Made by a program: the position numbers and the translations under genes. From the NCBI GenBank assembly GCA_000985875.1, contig CCRI01000005.1, forward strand, positions 1-64,000: a DNA stretch of 64,000 nt, written 5' to 3'. The notes beneath the pieces were generated by a model. The model worked only from the letters and a program-made list of their open reading frames with translations, searched no databases and was not told where the DNA came from. Each line of letters begins with the position of its first letter. Within the stretch, counting starts at the first letter, position 1. The stretch is from Neorhizobium galegae bv. officinalis (GTDB lineage Bacteria; Pseudomonadota; Alphaproteobacteria; Rhizobiales; Rhizobiaceae). This document shows positions 17,371-28,902 of the stretch, piece after piece.

Positions 17371-17721
17371 ACTTCGCCGGCCTTGACGACGTGGCCCTCG
17401 AAGGCCTGATGCTGGGCGCCAAGGGTTGGGTCTCCGGCCTCACCAGCGCCTTCCCGCAGGAATCCGTTGCCCTCGTGGCCGCCGCCGCCCGCGGCGACTG
17501 GGTCAAGGCCCGCGCCATCTATCGCTGGTTCATGCCGTTGCTGCATCTCGATGCCGAGCACGACCTGGTCCAGTCGATCAAGCTCGCCGAGCAGATCATG
17601 GGCCACGCTTCGAGCGCGTCCGCACGCACGCCGCTGACGGGTGCGCGCCGTGCGGAAGTGACGGCGATGGTCGAAAAAGGCTGCCGCCACGCGGCCAACG
17701 CTTGCCAAGAAGGCTGCTTGA
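17371..17721 (+). pseudogene. DapA/DHDPS-family lyase, C-terminal remnant
   Basis: Immediately after the M24 stop the strand reads FAGLDDVALEGLMLGAKGW, VSGLTSAFPQESV and AIYRWFMPLLHLDAEHDLVQ, then IKLAEQIMGH. This is the end of a dihydrodipicolinate-synthase-fold enzyme, close in style to 1-pyrroline-4-hydroxy-2-carboxylate deaminase of hydroxyproline catabolism. The N-terminal about two thirds, including the Schiff-base lysine, is absent. Small indels break the end: near 17620 the frame slips around ERVRT, and an extra A near 17680 hides the natural ending TRPTLAKKAA with TGA at 17719-17721. It is a deletion remnant. Confidence 0.78.
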
Positions 17722-17745
17722 GGGCGCACTGCCTCCAATACTCAC

Positions 17746-17873
17746 TCATCCCTGCGCTTGTCACAGGGATCCAGCGCGCCCAAGCCCTTGGGCGCGAAAG
17801 GCTCTTCAAGATCATGCTTTCACTCACGGCGCCGACGCACCGTGGCTGGATTCCTGTGACAAACACAGGAATG
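17746..17873. repeat. Palindromic mosaic intergenic element
   Basis: The outer parts, 17746-17776 and 17846-17873, are diverged inverted copies of one hairpin unit (CCTGCGCTTGTCACAGG-like). Between them is CGCGCCCAA/TTGGGCGCG. The left unit matches 24 of 25 bases of 55524-55548. It lies between convergent genes, the usual site of rhizobial mosaic repeats. Confidence 0.75.
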
Positions 17874-17886
17874 TGGGTGGAGGATA

Positions 17887-19245
17887 TTACCGCCCCTGCC
17901 CCGGCTCGCCGCTCTGGTCCAGGACCCGGCTGAGGCTGAGCGCCGCGATCGTGCAGATCGCGCCGGAGATCAGATATCCGCCGATGAAGATGATGCCGAA
18001 GCTGCTGGCGAGGCCGAGCGCCACCAGCGGTGCGAAACCGGCGCCGACCAGCCAGGCGAGGTCGGAGGTGAGCGCCGCACCCGTATAGCGGTAATATTGC
18101 CCGAAGCGCGAGGAGACGGCACCGGAGGCCTGGCCGAAAGAGAGGCCGAGGATGCCGAAGCCGATGATGATGAAGGCATCCTGCCCCTTGCCGCCGGCAT
18201 CGAGCAGGAACGGCGCCGAAAACGAGAAGATCGCGATGATAACCGCGCCGATCATCAGCTGGCTGCGGCGGCCGATTCGGTCGGCGATCAGGCCGGACAG
18301 GATGATGCCGACAATGCCGACGGCAGCACCGAGCACCTGCACGAACAGGAATTCCGCCGCCGACTGCCCGCCATAGAGCGTCACCCAGCTCAACGGGAAG
18401 ATCGTCACCAGATGGAACATGGCGAAACTGGCGAGCGGCACGAAGGCGCCGAGCACGACGTCATGGGCGTGCTTGCTCAGCATTTCGAAGATCGGCCGGG
18501 CCTGCAACTCGTTGGCTTCGAGCGCCGAGCCGAACTCCTTGCTGGCAACGATGCGCAGGCGCGCAAACAGCGCCACGACGTTGATCGCAAACGCCACGAA
18601 GAACGGATAACGCCAGCCCCAGGAAATGAAATCGGCTTCCGAGAGATTGGCGACGAAATAACCGAACAGGATGCTCGCCAGCGCAAAGCCGATCGGAGCG
18701 CCAAGCTGCGGGATCATCGCATACCAGCCGCGCCGGTTTGGCGGCGCATTGAGGTTCAAGAGCGAAGCGAGCCCGTCCCAGGCGCCGCCGAGCGCAAAAC
18801 CCTGCCCCATGCGGAACAGCGCCAGCAACGCCACCGCCCAGTAGCCGATCGCATCGTAACCCGGCAGGAAGGCGATCGAAGCCGTCGATCCGCCGAGCAG
18901 GAAGAGCGCGATCGTCAGCTTGGTGCCGCGCCCATAATTACGGTCTATCCACATGAAGACGAACGACCCGACGGGCCGGGCCATGAAAGCGAGCGGGAAG
19001 ATCGCGAACGACATCAGGGTTGCGGCAACCGGGGTCGGCGCAAACGGGAAGATCAGCTTCGGAAAGACGAGGACGGAGCCCAGTCCATAGACGAAGAAGT
19101 CGAAGAATTCCGACATGCGGCCGATGATCACACCGAGCGCGATGCTGCCCGGCGAGATCGGCTTGTCGTCATGAATGCGACGGGCGTCCCTTTCGAGGCC
19201 GGACGATGTCGGACCTGTTGACGCGGGATTGACGACCGTGCTCAT
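17887..19245 (-). CDS. MFS transporter, metabolite:H+ symporter (MHS) type
   Basis: 452 residues, about 12 membrane spans, inner membrane. It begins after a hydrophilic tail with SPGSIALGVIIGRMSEFFDF, the MHS-family first span. Family features follow: ARPVGSFVFMWIDRNYGRGT (loop 2-3) and RMGQGFALGGAWDG. MHS members import organic acids, proline/betaine or aromatic acids with protons. The ATG at 19245 has GGAGGATTTC upstream. It converges on the peptidase/lyase remnant and may import the substrate of that pathway (inference). The last about 10 residues are hydrophilic. Confidence 0.88.
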   Translation of the reverse strand: MSTVVNPASTGPTSSGLERDARRIHDDKPISPGSIALGVIIGRMSEFFDFFVYGLGSVLVFPKLIFPFAPTPVAATLMSFAIFPLAFMARPVGSFVFMWIDRNYGRGTKLTIALFLLGGSTASIAFLPGYDAIGYWAVALLALFRMGQGFALGGAWDGLASLLNLNAPPNRRGWYAMIPQLGAPIGFALASILFGYFVANLSEADFISWGWRYPFFVAFAINVVALFARLRIVASKEFGSALEANELQARPIFEMLSKHAHDVVLGAFVPLASFAMFHLVTIFPLSWVTLYGGQSAAEFLFVQVLGAAVGIVGIILSGLIADRIGRRSQLMIGAVIIAIFSFSAPFLLDAGGKGQDAFIIIGFGILGLSFGQASGAVSSRFGQYYRYTGAALTSDLAWLVGAGFAPLVALGLASSFGIIFIGGYLISGAICTIAALSLSRVLDQSGEPGQGR

Positions 19246-19470
19246 GAAATCCTCCTGGCGATAGTTCGCCTCGCCCCGAAATGTTGATCAAGATGCTGTC
19301 GAGATCAAGGAACAAGGCTAAAAAAACCTGACAATCGCGGCAAGCCGCACCGTCTTCTCAATCACACCCTCTGGTCAGTCCGGTAGGTTGTCCTAGATTT
19401 CCGGTTGGCGGAGGCAAATGCCGAGAGTGCCGGTGGTGCCGCAAAACGGTGCACAAGGCCATGCGGTTTT

Positions 19471-19503
19471 TTGCTGCACTGCGACATATTGCTGCACTGC
19501 GAC
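19471..19503. promoter_or_regulatory. Tandem 15-bp direct repeat upstream of cyoA
   Basis: TTGCTGCACTGCGAC occurs twice exactly, at 19471-19485 and 19489-19503, with a 3-base spacer, so the period is 18. It ends 72 bases before the cyoA start codon. The remaining intergenic DNA (19246-19470) shows only an A run near 19320. Likely a binding site for a regulator of the oxidase operon. Confidence 0.6.
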
Positions 19504-19575
19504 GAACCACCTCATTTCAGCCTGCACCGGAACAAGCCTATTCCGAACTAGACAAAACGCAAATTTGAGCTCGAG

Positions 19576-20808
19576 ATGACCCCTCAGTTGAAAATCGTAG
19601 CACGGTTGTTCGCTCTTTTGGTCCTTGTAGGCCTTTCCGGATGCAATCTGGTCGTCATGTCGCCTTCCGGCGATATCGCCAAACAGCAGGCCAACCTGAT
19701 CGTCGTTGCCACGGTGCTGATGCTGATCATCATCGTGCCGGTGATCTTCCTCACGCTGTTTTTCGCATGGCGCTATCGCAGCTCGAACACCAGCGCGCCC
19801 TATGATCCCGAATGGCATCATTCGACGCGGCTCGAAGTCATCATCTGGTCCGCACCGCTCGCCATCATCATCGCGCTCGGTGCCGTCACCTGGATCAGCA
19901 CCCACAAGCTCGACCCCTACCGGCCGCTCGAACGGCTGGACGCCCAGCGTGCCGTCCCGGCAGAGACAAAGCCGCTCACGGTCGAGGTCGTGGCACTCGA
20001 CTGGAAATGGCTGTTCTTCTACCCGGACTACGGCATCGCCACAGTGAACGAGATGGCGGCCCCGGTGGACGTGCCGATCAACTTCAGGATCACCGCCTCG
20101 TCGGTGATGAATTCCTTCTATGTGCCGGCGCTGGCGGGCATGATCTATGCCATGCCCGGCATGGAGACGAAGCTGCATGCCGTCATCAACAGGCCCGGCG
20201 AATACGAAGGCCTCTCCTCGAACTACAGCGGCGACGGTTTTTCTCACATGCGTTTCAAGTTCCACGGCGTCGACCAGGCCGGTTTCGACCAGTGGGTGGC
20301 CCGCGTGAAGCAGAACGGCACGGCGCTCAACCGCGACGCCTATCTGAAGCTCGAGAAACCGAGCGCCAAGGAACCGGTGCGTTATTATGCATCCGTCGAG
20401 GACGGGCTCTATCGCGCCGTGCTCAATATGTGCGCGACGCCCGGCAAGATGTGCATGGACGAGATGATGCATATCGACATGGCGGGTGGTGCCGGCACCG
20501 AAAGCCACGAGAACCGCGCCAGGCTGGAGCACGACAACCGCCATGCGGGCGAAGCGGCGCACGGCACGGCGGCGCCTGCCGCCACCTTCCCGGCCACCGG
20601 CAATCCGGCCCGCAGCCCGGAACCGGCGCAAGGCGTCAACAGCCAGCAGCCCCAGGGACAATCCGGGGGGGCGTCGACGAACCAGGGCGCGCACGCCGCG
20701 CCAGGCGGGCACGACATGCACGGTGGCGCTTCCGGAAGCACGCCCGAAACTCCGCAGGGCGGCGCGGCACCGGCGCAGCTCAACAACGACGCCCCGTCAA
20801 AGCCCTGA
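19576..20808 (+). CDS. cyoA: Cytochrome bo3 ubiquinol oxidase subunit II, extended C-terminus
   Basis: 410 residues; the E. coli protein is about 315. A lipoprotein signal (LFALLVLVGLSGCN, lipobox Cys about 25) is followed by two membrane spans and the cupredoxin domain. That domain has LTVEVVALDWKWLFFYPD, then VMNSFYVPALAGMIYAMPGM. It lacks CuA cysteines, as expected for a quinol oxidase. From about residue 315 a roughly 95-residue tail rich in Ala, Gly, Gln, Pro and His extends it (HAGEAAHGTAAPAATFP). First gene of the cyo operon, 20 bases before cyoB. Confidence 0.96.
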   Translation: MTPQLKIVARLFALLVLVGLSGCNLVVMSPSGDIAKQQANLIVVATVLMLIIIVPVIFLTLFFAWRYRSSNTSAPYDPEWHHSTRLEVIIWSAPLAIIIALGAVTWISTHKLDPYRPLERLDAQRAVPAETKPLTVEVVALDWKWLFFYPDYGIATVNEMAAPVDVPINFRITASSVMNSFYVPALAGMIYAMPGMETKLHAVINRPGEYEGLSSNYSGDGFSHMRFKFHGVDQAGFDQWVARVKQNGTALNRDAYLKLEKPSAKEPVRYYASVEDGLYRAVLNMCATPGKMCMDEMMHIDMAGGAGTESHENRARLEHDNRHAGEAAHGTAAPAATFPATGNPARSPEPAQGVNSQQPQGQSGGASTNQGAHAAPGGHDMHGGASGSTPETPQGGAAPAQLNNDAPSKP

Positions 20809-20828
20809 ACGAAATCCGGTAGAAACCC

Positions 20829-22832
20829 ATGTTCGGCAACACCACGCTCACTCAATTTCTTTTCGGACGGCTTTCCCTGGAAGCCATCCCCTATCACGAA
20901 CCGATCCTGATCGTGACCTTCATAGCGGTCGCAATCGGCGGCATCGCCCTCCTGGCGCTGATCACCAGATACAAGCTCTGGGGCTATCTCTGGACCGAGT
21001 GGTTCACGAGCGTCGATCACAAGAAGATCGGCATCATGTATATCGTGCTCGCCATCATCATGCTGCTGCGCGGTTTTGCCGATGCGATCATGATGCGCAT
21101 CCAGCAAGCGATCGCCTTCAACGGAAACGAGGGCTACCTCAACCCGCATCACTACGACCAGATCTTCACCGCCCATGGCGTGATCATGATCTTCTTCGTG
21201 GCGATGCCCTTTGTGACCGGTTTCATGAACTACGTGGTGCCGCTGCAGATCGGCGCGCGCGACGTCTCCTTCCCCTTCCTCAACAACTTCTCCTTCTGGA
21301 TGACCACGGCCGGCGCCGTCATCATCATGATGTCGCTCTTCGTCGGGGAATTCGCCCGCACCGGCTGGCTGGCCTATCCGCCGCTTTCAGGCGCGGACTA
21401 CAGTCCGGGCGTCGGGGTGGACTACTACATCTGGGGCCTGCAGGTTGCGGGCGTCGGCACGACGCTATCGGGCATCAACCTGATCGCCACGATCGTGAAG
21501 ATGCGCGCGCCGGGCATGACCTTCATGAAGATGCCGATCTTCACCTGGACCTCGCTCTGCACCAACGTGCTGATCGTTGCAACCTTCCCGATCCTGACCG
21601 CCACGCTCGCCCTGCTGTCGCTCGACCGCTATGTCGGAACGAACTTCTTCACCAACGACCTCGGCGGCAATCCGATGATGTACATCAACCTCATCTGGAT
21701 CTGGGGCCATCCGGAAGTTTACATCCTCGTACTGCCGGCCTTCGGCATCTTTTCCGAAGTCGTCGCCACCTTCAGCGGCAAGCGCCTCTTCGGTTACGCC
21801 TCGATGGTCTACGCCACGTGCGTCATCATGATCCTCTCCTACATCGTGTGGCTCCACCATTTCTTCACGATGGGCGCCGGCGCGAGCGTGAACGCCTTTT
21901 TCGGGATCACGACGATGATCATCTCGATCCCGACCGGCGCGAAGATGTTCAACTGGCTTTTCACCATGTATCGCGGCCGCATCCGCTACGAGCTGCCGAT
22001 GTACTGGACGATCGGCTTCATGGTGACCTTCGTCATCGGCGGCATGACCGGCGTCATGCTGGCCATCCCGCCGGCCGACTTCGTGCTGCACAACTCGCTC
22101 TTCCTGATCGCCCACTTCCACAACGTCATCATCGGCGGCGTGCTGTTCGGGCTCATGGCGGGCATCGTCTACTGGTGGCCGAAGGCCTTCGGCTACAAGC
22201 TCGACAGGTTCTGGGGCCTCATCAGCTTCTGGTGCTGGCAGATCGGCTTCTTCGTCGCCTTCATGCCGCTCTACGTGCTCGGCCTGATGGGCGTCACCCG
22301 CCGCGTCAGCCAGTTCGAGGATCCTTCCCTGCAGGTATGGTTCGTCATCGCCGCCATCGGCGCCGGGATCATCGCCTGCGGCATCGGGGCTTTCATCATC
22401 CAGCTCGTCGTCTCGTTCCTGCGCCGCGACCAGCTGCGCGAGACCTCCGGGGATCCGTGGGACGGGCGCACGCTGGAATGGTCGACCTCCTCGCCCCCGC
22501 CGGACTACAACTTCGCCTTCACGCCCGTCGTGCATGATCATGACAGCTGGTACGACATGAAACTTCGCGGCTACGAACGCCCGCTCGGCGGCTTCAAGCC
22601 GATCCACATGCCGAAAAACACCGGCACCGGGATTATCCTGGCCGGCATCAGCATCGTCTTCGCCTTCGCCATGATCTGGTACATCTGGTGGCTGGCGGCC
22701 CTCTCCTTCATCGCGATGGTCGCCACGGCGATCGGCCACACCTTCAACTACAACCGGGATTTCCACATTCCCGCCGAAACCGTGACCGCAACAGAGGACG
22801 CGCGCTCAAAGCTGCTCGCGGAACGGACCTGA
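20829..22832 (+). CDS. cyoB: Cytochrome bo3 ubiquinol oxidase subunit I
   Basis: 667 residues, about 15 membrane spans. Heme-copper oxidase core: heme ligands are in [11 protein letters not shown] and [11 protein letters not shown], CuB ligands in [15 protein letters not shown] (His with the cross-linked Tyr region) and WLHHFFTMG, and quinol-type features in the N-terminal [18 protein letters not shown]. It oxidises ubiquinol, reduces O2 to water and pumps protons across the inner membrane. Full length, no damage. Four bases separate it from cyoC. Confidence 0.98.
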   Translation: MFGNTTLTQFLFGRLSLEAIPYHEPILIVTFIAVAIGGIALLALITRYKLWGYLWTEWFTSVDHKKIGIMYIVLAIIMLLRGFADAIMMRIQQAIAFNGNEGYLNPHHYDQIFTAHGVIMIFFVAMPFVTGFMNYVVPLQIGARDVSFPFLNNFSFWMTTAGAVIIMMSLFVGEFARTGWLAYPPLSGADYSPGVGVDYYIWGLQVAGVGTTLSGINLIATIVKMRAPGMTFMKMPIFTWTSLCTNVLIVATFPILTATLALLSLDRYVGTNFFTNDLGGNPMMYINLIWIWGHPEVYILVLPAFGIFSEVVATFSGKRLFGYASMVYATCVIMILSYIVWLHHFFTMGAGASVNAFFGITTMIISIPTGAKMFNWLFTMYRGRIRYELPMYWTIGFMVTFVIGGMTGVMLAIPPADFVLHNSLFLIAHFHNVIIGGVLFGLMAGIVYWWPKAFGYKLDRFWGLISFWCWQIGFFVAFMPLYVLGLMGVTRRVSQFEDPSLQVWFVIAAIGAGIIACGIGAFIIQLVVSFLRRDQLRETSGDPWDGRTLEWSTSSPPPDYNFAFTPVVHDHDSWYDMKLRGYERPLGGFKPIHMPKNTGTGIILAGISIVFAFAMIWYIWWLAALSFIAMVATAIGHTFNYNRDFHIPAETVTATEDARSKLLAERT

Positions 22833-22836
22833 GATC

Positions 22837-23469
22837 ATGAGCCAGACGCAAGCGCAAACCCACGGCACGGACAACGGCAAGCCGCAATTCTACGTCACCG
22901 ACGAGCATCATCCGGAAGGCAGCACCATGCTGGGCTTCTGGCTCTACCTGATGAGCGACTGCCTGATCTTCGCGGTGCTTTTCGCCACCCACGGCGTGCT
23001 GGGCCGCAACTATGCGGCCGGTCCCTCGCCCGCCGACCTGTTCGACCTGCCGCTCGTTGCCGTCAACACGGCAATGCTGCTTTTCTCGTCGATCACCTAC
23101 GGCTTTGCCATGCTGCAGATGGAACGGGGGGCGAAGGCCGAGACCCTGTTCTGGCTCGGTGTGACGGGCGTGTTTGGCGCCGCCTTCCTCGGCCTCGAGC
23201 TTTACGAATTCAACCACCTGATCCACGAGGGCGCCGGACCGACCCGTTCGGCCTTCCTTTCCTCCTTCTTCACGCTGGTCGGCACCCACGGCCTGCACGT
23301 CACCTTCGGCATCATCTGGCTGATCACGCTGATGGTGCAAGTCGGCAAGCACGGCCTGATCCCCGAGAACAAGCGCCGCCTGATGTGCCTTTCGATGTTC
23401 TGGCACTTCCTCGACGTCGTCTGGATCGGCGTCTTCTCCTTCGTTTACCTGATGGGAGTCCTCGGATGA
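22837..23469 (+). CDS. cyoC: Cytochrome bo3 ubiquinol oxidase subunit III
   Basis: 210 residues, five membrane spans. The heme-copper oxidase subunit III pattern is clear: STMLGFWLYLMSDCLIFAVL, FLGLELYEFNHLI, FFTLVGTHGLHVTFGIIW and FWHFLDVVWIGVFSFVYL. It stabilises the oxidase and its catalytic core. Its TGA overlaps the cyoD ATG (ATGA), so translation is coupled. Confidence 0.97.
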   Translation: MSQTQAQTHGTDNGKPQFYVTDEHHPEGSTMLGFWLYLMSDCLIFAVLFATHGVLGRNYAAGPSPADLFDLPLVAVNTAMLLFSSITYGFAMLQMERGAKAETLFWLGVTGVFGAAFLGLELYEFNHLIHEGAGPTRSAFLSSFFTLVGTHGLHVTFGIIWLITLMVQVGKHGLIPENKRRLMCLSMFWHFLDVVWIGVFSFVYLMGVLG

Positions 23470-23873
23470 GCTCGCACCCCAACGCTCCGTCGCACGAAAG
23501 CGCCAGCCAGACCCATCACGGCCACAGCCATGGCCATGAGGCGGCACACGGCACATTCAGGAGCTACATGATCGGCTTCGCCCTGTCGGTGATCCTGACG
23601 GCCATTCCGTTCTGGCTGGTGATGAGCGGCGCCATCGACAGCAAGCTGTTCACAGCCTTCCTCGTCATGGGGCTGGGTGTGATCCAGATCATCGTGCACA
23701 TGGTCTACTTCCTGCACATGAACCCGCGGTCGGAAGGCGGATGGACGATGATGGCACTGCTCTTCACCCTTGTACTGGTGGGCATCACGCTTGCCGGATC
23801 GCTCTGGGTCATGCACCATCTGAACACCAACATGATGCCGATGTCGCCGGAGATGATGAAGAACATGCCGTGA
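23466..23873 (+). CDS. cyoD: Cytochrome bo3 ubiquinol oxidase subunit IV
   Basis: 135 residues with three membrane spans (GFALSVILTAIPFWLVMSGA; MGLGVIQIIVHMVYFLHM; LFTLVLVGITLAGSLWVM). The N-terminus is His-rich (THHGHSHGHEAAHG) and the C-terminus Met-rich (NTNMMPMSPEMMKNMP), both possible metal-binding tails beyond the usual subunit IV core. The start overlaps the cyoC stop. Confidence 0.95.
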   Translation: MSSHPNAPSHESASQTHHGHSHGHEAAHGTFRSYMIGFALSVILTAIPFWLVMSGAIDSKLFTAFLVMGLGVIQIIVHMVYFLHMNPRSEGGWTMMALLFTLVLVGITLAGSLWVMHHLNTNMMPMSPEMMKNMP

Positions 23874-23909
23874 TCCCCTGTCGGGGATGAGCCTGGAAAG
23901 GATAGACGC

Positions 23910-24659
23910 GTGGCTCTCGATCATCCTTTGGCCGGACAGACAGCGGATGGGGAGCCGGCCCGCTCCCGGCTCGTATTCGCGGGTGCGATGCTCTTCCTGG
24001 CGCTGACCTTTATCGGGCTCGGCACCTGGCAAGTGCAGCGGCTCTCCTGGAAACTCGATCTGATCGCCCGCGTCGACGCCCGGGTCACCGCGACGCCGGC
24101 ACCCGCCCCTTCATCGCCGGCCTGGCCTGCGATCAACGCCGAAAACGACGAATATCGCCGCGTCACCACCACCGGCTTCTTTCATCATGGCGAGGAAACG
24201 CTGGTTCAGGCCGTCACCGATCTCGGTCCCGGCTTCTGGGTTCTGACGCCGTTGGAACAGAAGGACGGAACCACCGTCCTCATCAACCGTGGTTTCGTCC
24301 CCCTCGACCGCCGCGACCCGGCGGCACGCGCGGACGGAGAGATCCAGGGCCCCGTGAAGATTACCGGCCTCATCCGCATCAGCGAGCCGGGCGGTGCCTT
24401 CCTGCGCTCCAACGATCCCGCGAGCGGCCGCTGGTACTCTCGCGACGTGGCAGCGATTGCCGCCGCCAAGGGTCTCGAAAAGGTGGCGCCCTATTTCATC
24501 GATGCCGACGCGACGCCGATCCCGGGCGGCCTGCCGGTCGGCGGATTGACGGTGATCCGCTTCCGCAACAGCCACCTCGTCTATGCCGTGACCTGGTATC
24601 TGCTGGCCGTGATGAGCGCCGGAGGGGCCTACGCCATCCAGCGGAAACGTCCGGCCTGA
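23910..24659 (+). CDS. SURF1 family oxidase assembly protein
   Basis: 249 residues from a GTG with GGAAAGGATAGACGC upstream. Two terminal membrane spans (FAGAMLFLALTFIGLGTWQV, LVYAVTWYLLAVMSAGGAYA) flank a periplasmic domain. SURF1 signatures are GTWQVQRLSWK, RVTTTGFFHHGEET, VLINRGFVPLD and RNSHLVYAVTWY. SURF1 helps insert heme into terminal oxidases. Its position 37 bases after cyoD is usual in alphaproteobacteria and suggests it serves this quinol oxidase. Confidence 0.93.
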   Translation: MALDHPLAGQTADGEPARSRLVFAGAMLFLALTFIGLGTWQVQRLSWKLDLIARVDARVTATPAPAPSSPAWPAINAENDEYRRVTTTGFFHHGEETLVQAVTDLGPGFWVLTPLEQKDGTTVLINRGFVPLDRRDPAARADGEIQGPVKITGLIRISEPGGAFLRSNDPASGRWYSRDVAAIAAAKGLEKVAPYFIDADATPIPGGLPVGGLTVIRFRNSHLVYAVTWYLLAVMSAGGAYAIQRKRPA

Positions 24660-24784
24660 ACTCGGGCGTGGATTTCCACCGAATAGCAGCCCGGCAAGCT
24701 GTTCATCACGCGCCGAATTTCCCATAGTCCGAGAACCGGCCTTTACCAGCGCCGGAGACGGCCAGTTTGGAGCGGATCGGTATC

Positions 24785-25240
24785 ATGCGCCAGTTTTTCA
24801 ACTCGAAATACAAGATCATCCTGGCGGCAGCGCTGTTCATCCTGACATCGATCTTCATGTCGATTTCCGCGACCGGGCATGTCAGCGGCAATTACATCGC
24901 CATCGTCCTTGTCGCGTTCCTGTTCACGATCCTGTCGCTCTATTCGACCGCCCGATCGCAACATGCCGAATACTTGATCATCGGCAGCCTGCTTCTATCC
25001 CTCTCGACATTGGTCGGGATAACCGAGGTGCTGACCAAGAAGATCTCCAACATGCAGTATGGAATTTATTTCTTCGCCTTCCTCGGCTGCGTCGGCCTGC
25101 TGTCGCTGGGCCTGATCGCGCGCTATCTCATCAGCGAGGGATGGGGCGTCAGCTCCGAAAAGACGCGCGAAGCGCTGTCGGTCTGCGCCACGATCCTCGG
25201 ATTCGTGCTGGCGATCGCCTCGGCCTTCGTACCGGCCTGA
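24785..25240 (+). CDS. Hypothetical membrane protein
   Basis: 151 residues from the ATG at 24785; a TTG at 24767 is also possible. Four or five membrane spans (YKIILAAALFILTSIFMSI, NYIAIVLVAFLFTILSLY, YLIIGSLLLSLSTLVGIT, FFAFLGCVGLLSLGLIARYL, ALSVCATILGFVLAIASAFV). I do not recognise a family. It lies 125 bases after the SURF1 gene and may have its own promoter. It ends before the katG terminator. Confidence 0.7.
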   Translation: MRQFFNSKYKIILAAALFILTSIFMSISATGHVSGNYIAIVLVAFLFTILSLYSTARSQHAEYLIIGSLLLSLSTLVGITEVLTKKISNMQYGIYFFAFLGCVGLLSLGLIARYLISEGWGVSSEKTREALSVCATILGFVLAIASAFVPA

Positions 25241-25267
25241 GAAGTCCGGCGTATCATCAGCACTGAA

Positions 25268-25301
25268 AAAGTGCCCGGACGTAGCTGAGCCACGTCCGGG
25301 C
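25268..25301 (-). terminator. Intrinsic terminator of katG
   Basis: Perfect 10-bp stem GCCCGGACGT/ACGTCCGGGC (25273-25301) with a 9-base loop, just after the katG stop. In the leftward direction it is followed by ACTTTTTC, a proper T run. It may also stop the rightward gene ending at 25240. Confidence 0.8.
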
Positions 25302-25313
25302 CATCTTGATCGA

Positions 25314-27705
<2,392 letters not shown>

Positions 27706-28623
27706 ATGAAGAATCTTACTCTCAAACAGCTCCGCTATTTCGAAGCCCTCGCGCGGGACGGCCGCTTCCGCCGCGCAGCCGATGCCTGCGCGATTTCCCA
27801 GCCAGCCCTGTCGATGCAGATCAAGGAACTCGAACAGGAAGTGGGCGGCGATCTCTTCGAACGGAATGCGCGCGAAGTGAAACTGACCGCCTTCGGCCAG
27901 ACCTTCGCGCTGCGGGTTCGCGACATCCTGCGGGCGGTGGATGAACTGGCGGACCTTGCCCGTGCGTCGCGCGATCCGTTTCTGGCGCGCTTGCGCATCG
28001 GGATCATCCCGACGATCGCGCCCTATCTCCTGCCGGCGATCATCAACGATCTGAACAGAACCTTCGACGGGATTGAAATACAGGTGCGAGAGACACAGAC
28101 GGCAAAACTGGTCCAGGAACTGGCGCAGGGCGAACTGGATCTGGCAATCGTCGCCCTGCCGGTGTCGGAACCGTTCCTGACCGAGCTCAAATTGTTCGAC
28201 GAGGAGTTCGTGCTGGTCCGGCGACGAGAGGACGAGGGCAAGCCGGTACCCGAACGCGAGGCCCTCCGCGAAATGCGCCTGCTCCTGCTGGAGGAAGGCC
28301 ATTGTTTTCGAGACCAGGCTCTCTCGTTCTGCAAGATAGGCACGACGCGCCTGCGGGAAGTCATGGAGGGCAGTTCCCTGTCGACGCTCGTGCAGATGGT
28401 CAGCGCCGGTATCGGCATCACGCTGATCCCGGAAATGGCCGTCCCGGTGGAAACGCGCTCGGCGCAGGTGTCGATCTCCCGCTTCCAGTCGCCGCGGCCC
28501 TCACGCAGCATCGGAATGATCTGGCGCAATTCGACGCCCTTGGTCACCCAACTCCTGCAGATTTCCGAGGTGGTGCGCGGGTCGGCCGACACGGTGCGCA
28601 GGCAGCACGCGATGCAGCCCTAA
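27706..28623 (+). CDS. oxyR: Hydrogen-peroxide-responsive LysR regulator OxyR
   Basis: 305 residues. LysR HTH at about 5-65 (LTLKQLRYFEALARDGRF, ACAISQPALSMQIKELE). The effector domain carries EGHCFRDQALSFCKIG: two cysteines separated by eight residues, exactly the spacing of the redox pair C199/C208 in E. coli OxyR. That and the divergent katG make the assignment strong. After the stop there is a GGCTCCC/GGGAGCC hairpin without a T run. Confidence 0.95.
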   Translation: MKNLTLKQLRYFEALARDGRFRRAADACAISQPALSMQIKELEQEVGGDLFERNAREVKLTAFGQTFALRVRDILRAVDELADLARASRDPFLARLRIGIIPTIAPYLLPAIINDLNRTFDGIEIQVRETQTAKLVQELAQGELDLAIVALPVSEPFLTELKLFDEEFVLVRRREDEGKPVPEREALREMRLLLLEEGHCFRDQALSFCKIGTTRLREVMEGSSLSTLVQMVSAGIGITLIPEMAVPVETRSAQVSISRFQSPRPSRSIGMIWRNSTPLVTQLLQISEVVRGSADTVRRQHAMQP

Positions 28624-28902
28624 GACCGCAACGAAGCGGCTCCCGGAGGGAGCCCCGGGTGATCCACGAGCAGAGTTCGGGCAATCGTGAGCAAGAGCCA
28701 ATCCGAAAGCCTGTCAATCTCCGGGGGATCATCCGGATCGCGCGGTCCCTTGAACGACATATTCCGAATTTTCCCTCATTGGCCCCATGCCCGCACGGCG
28801 TCTCTCACCTTCTTTAGGGGTAGCCGCAGGCTACATTAGACGGCGTTGCCCAAATATCGGCGGTGCCAGAAAATGGCGGCTATCTTATTGCAAGGGTAGA
28901 AC
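28624..28902. other. Intergenic region between oxyR and the glycosyltransferase gene
   Basis: A 7-bp hairpin (GGCTCCC-GGA-GGGAGCC, about 28638-28654) may be the oxyR terminator. The rest shows no gene or motif I recognise; the promoter of the next gene lies near its right end. Confidence 0.45.

Noticed and set aside
18097..19221. Long plus-strand ORF rich in Arg/Asp/Glu
   Set aside because: It is opposite the MFS transporter; composition is that of a complementary-strand shadow.
20486..22537. 683-codon ORF over cyoA and cyoB
   Set aside because: It is in an alternative frame of certain genes; the His/Arg-rich text shows no fold.
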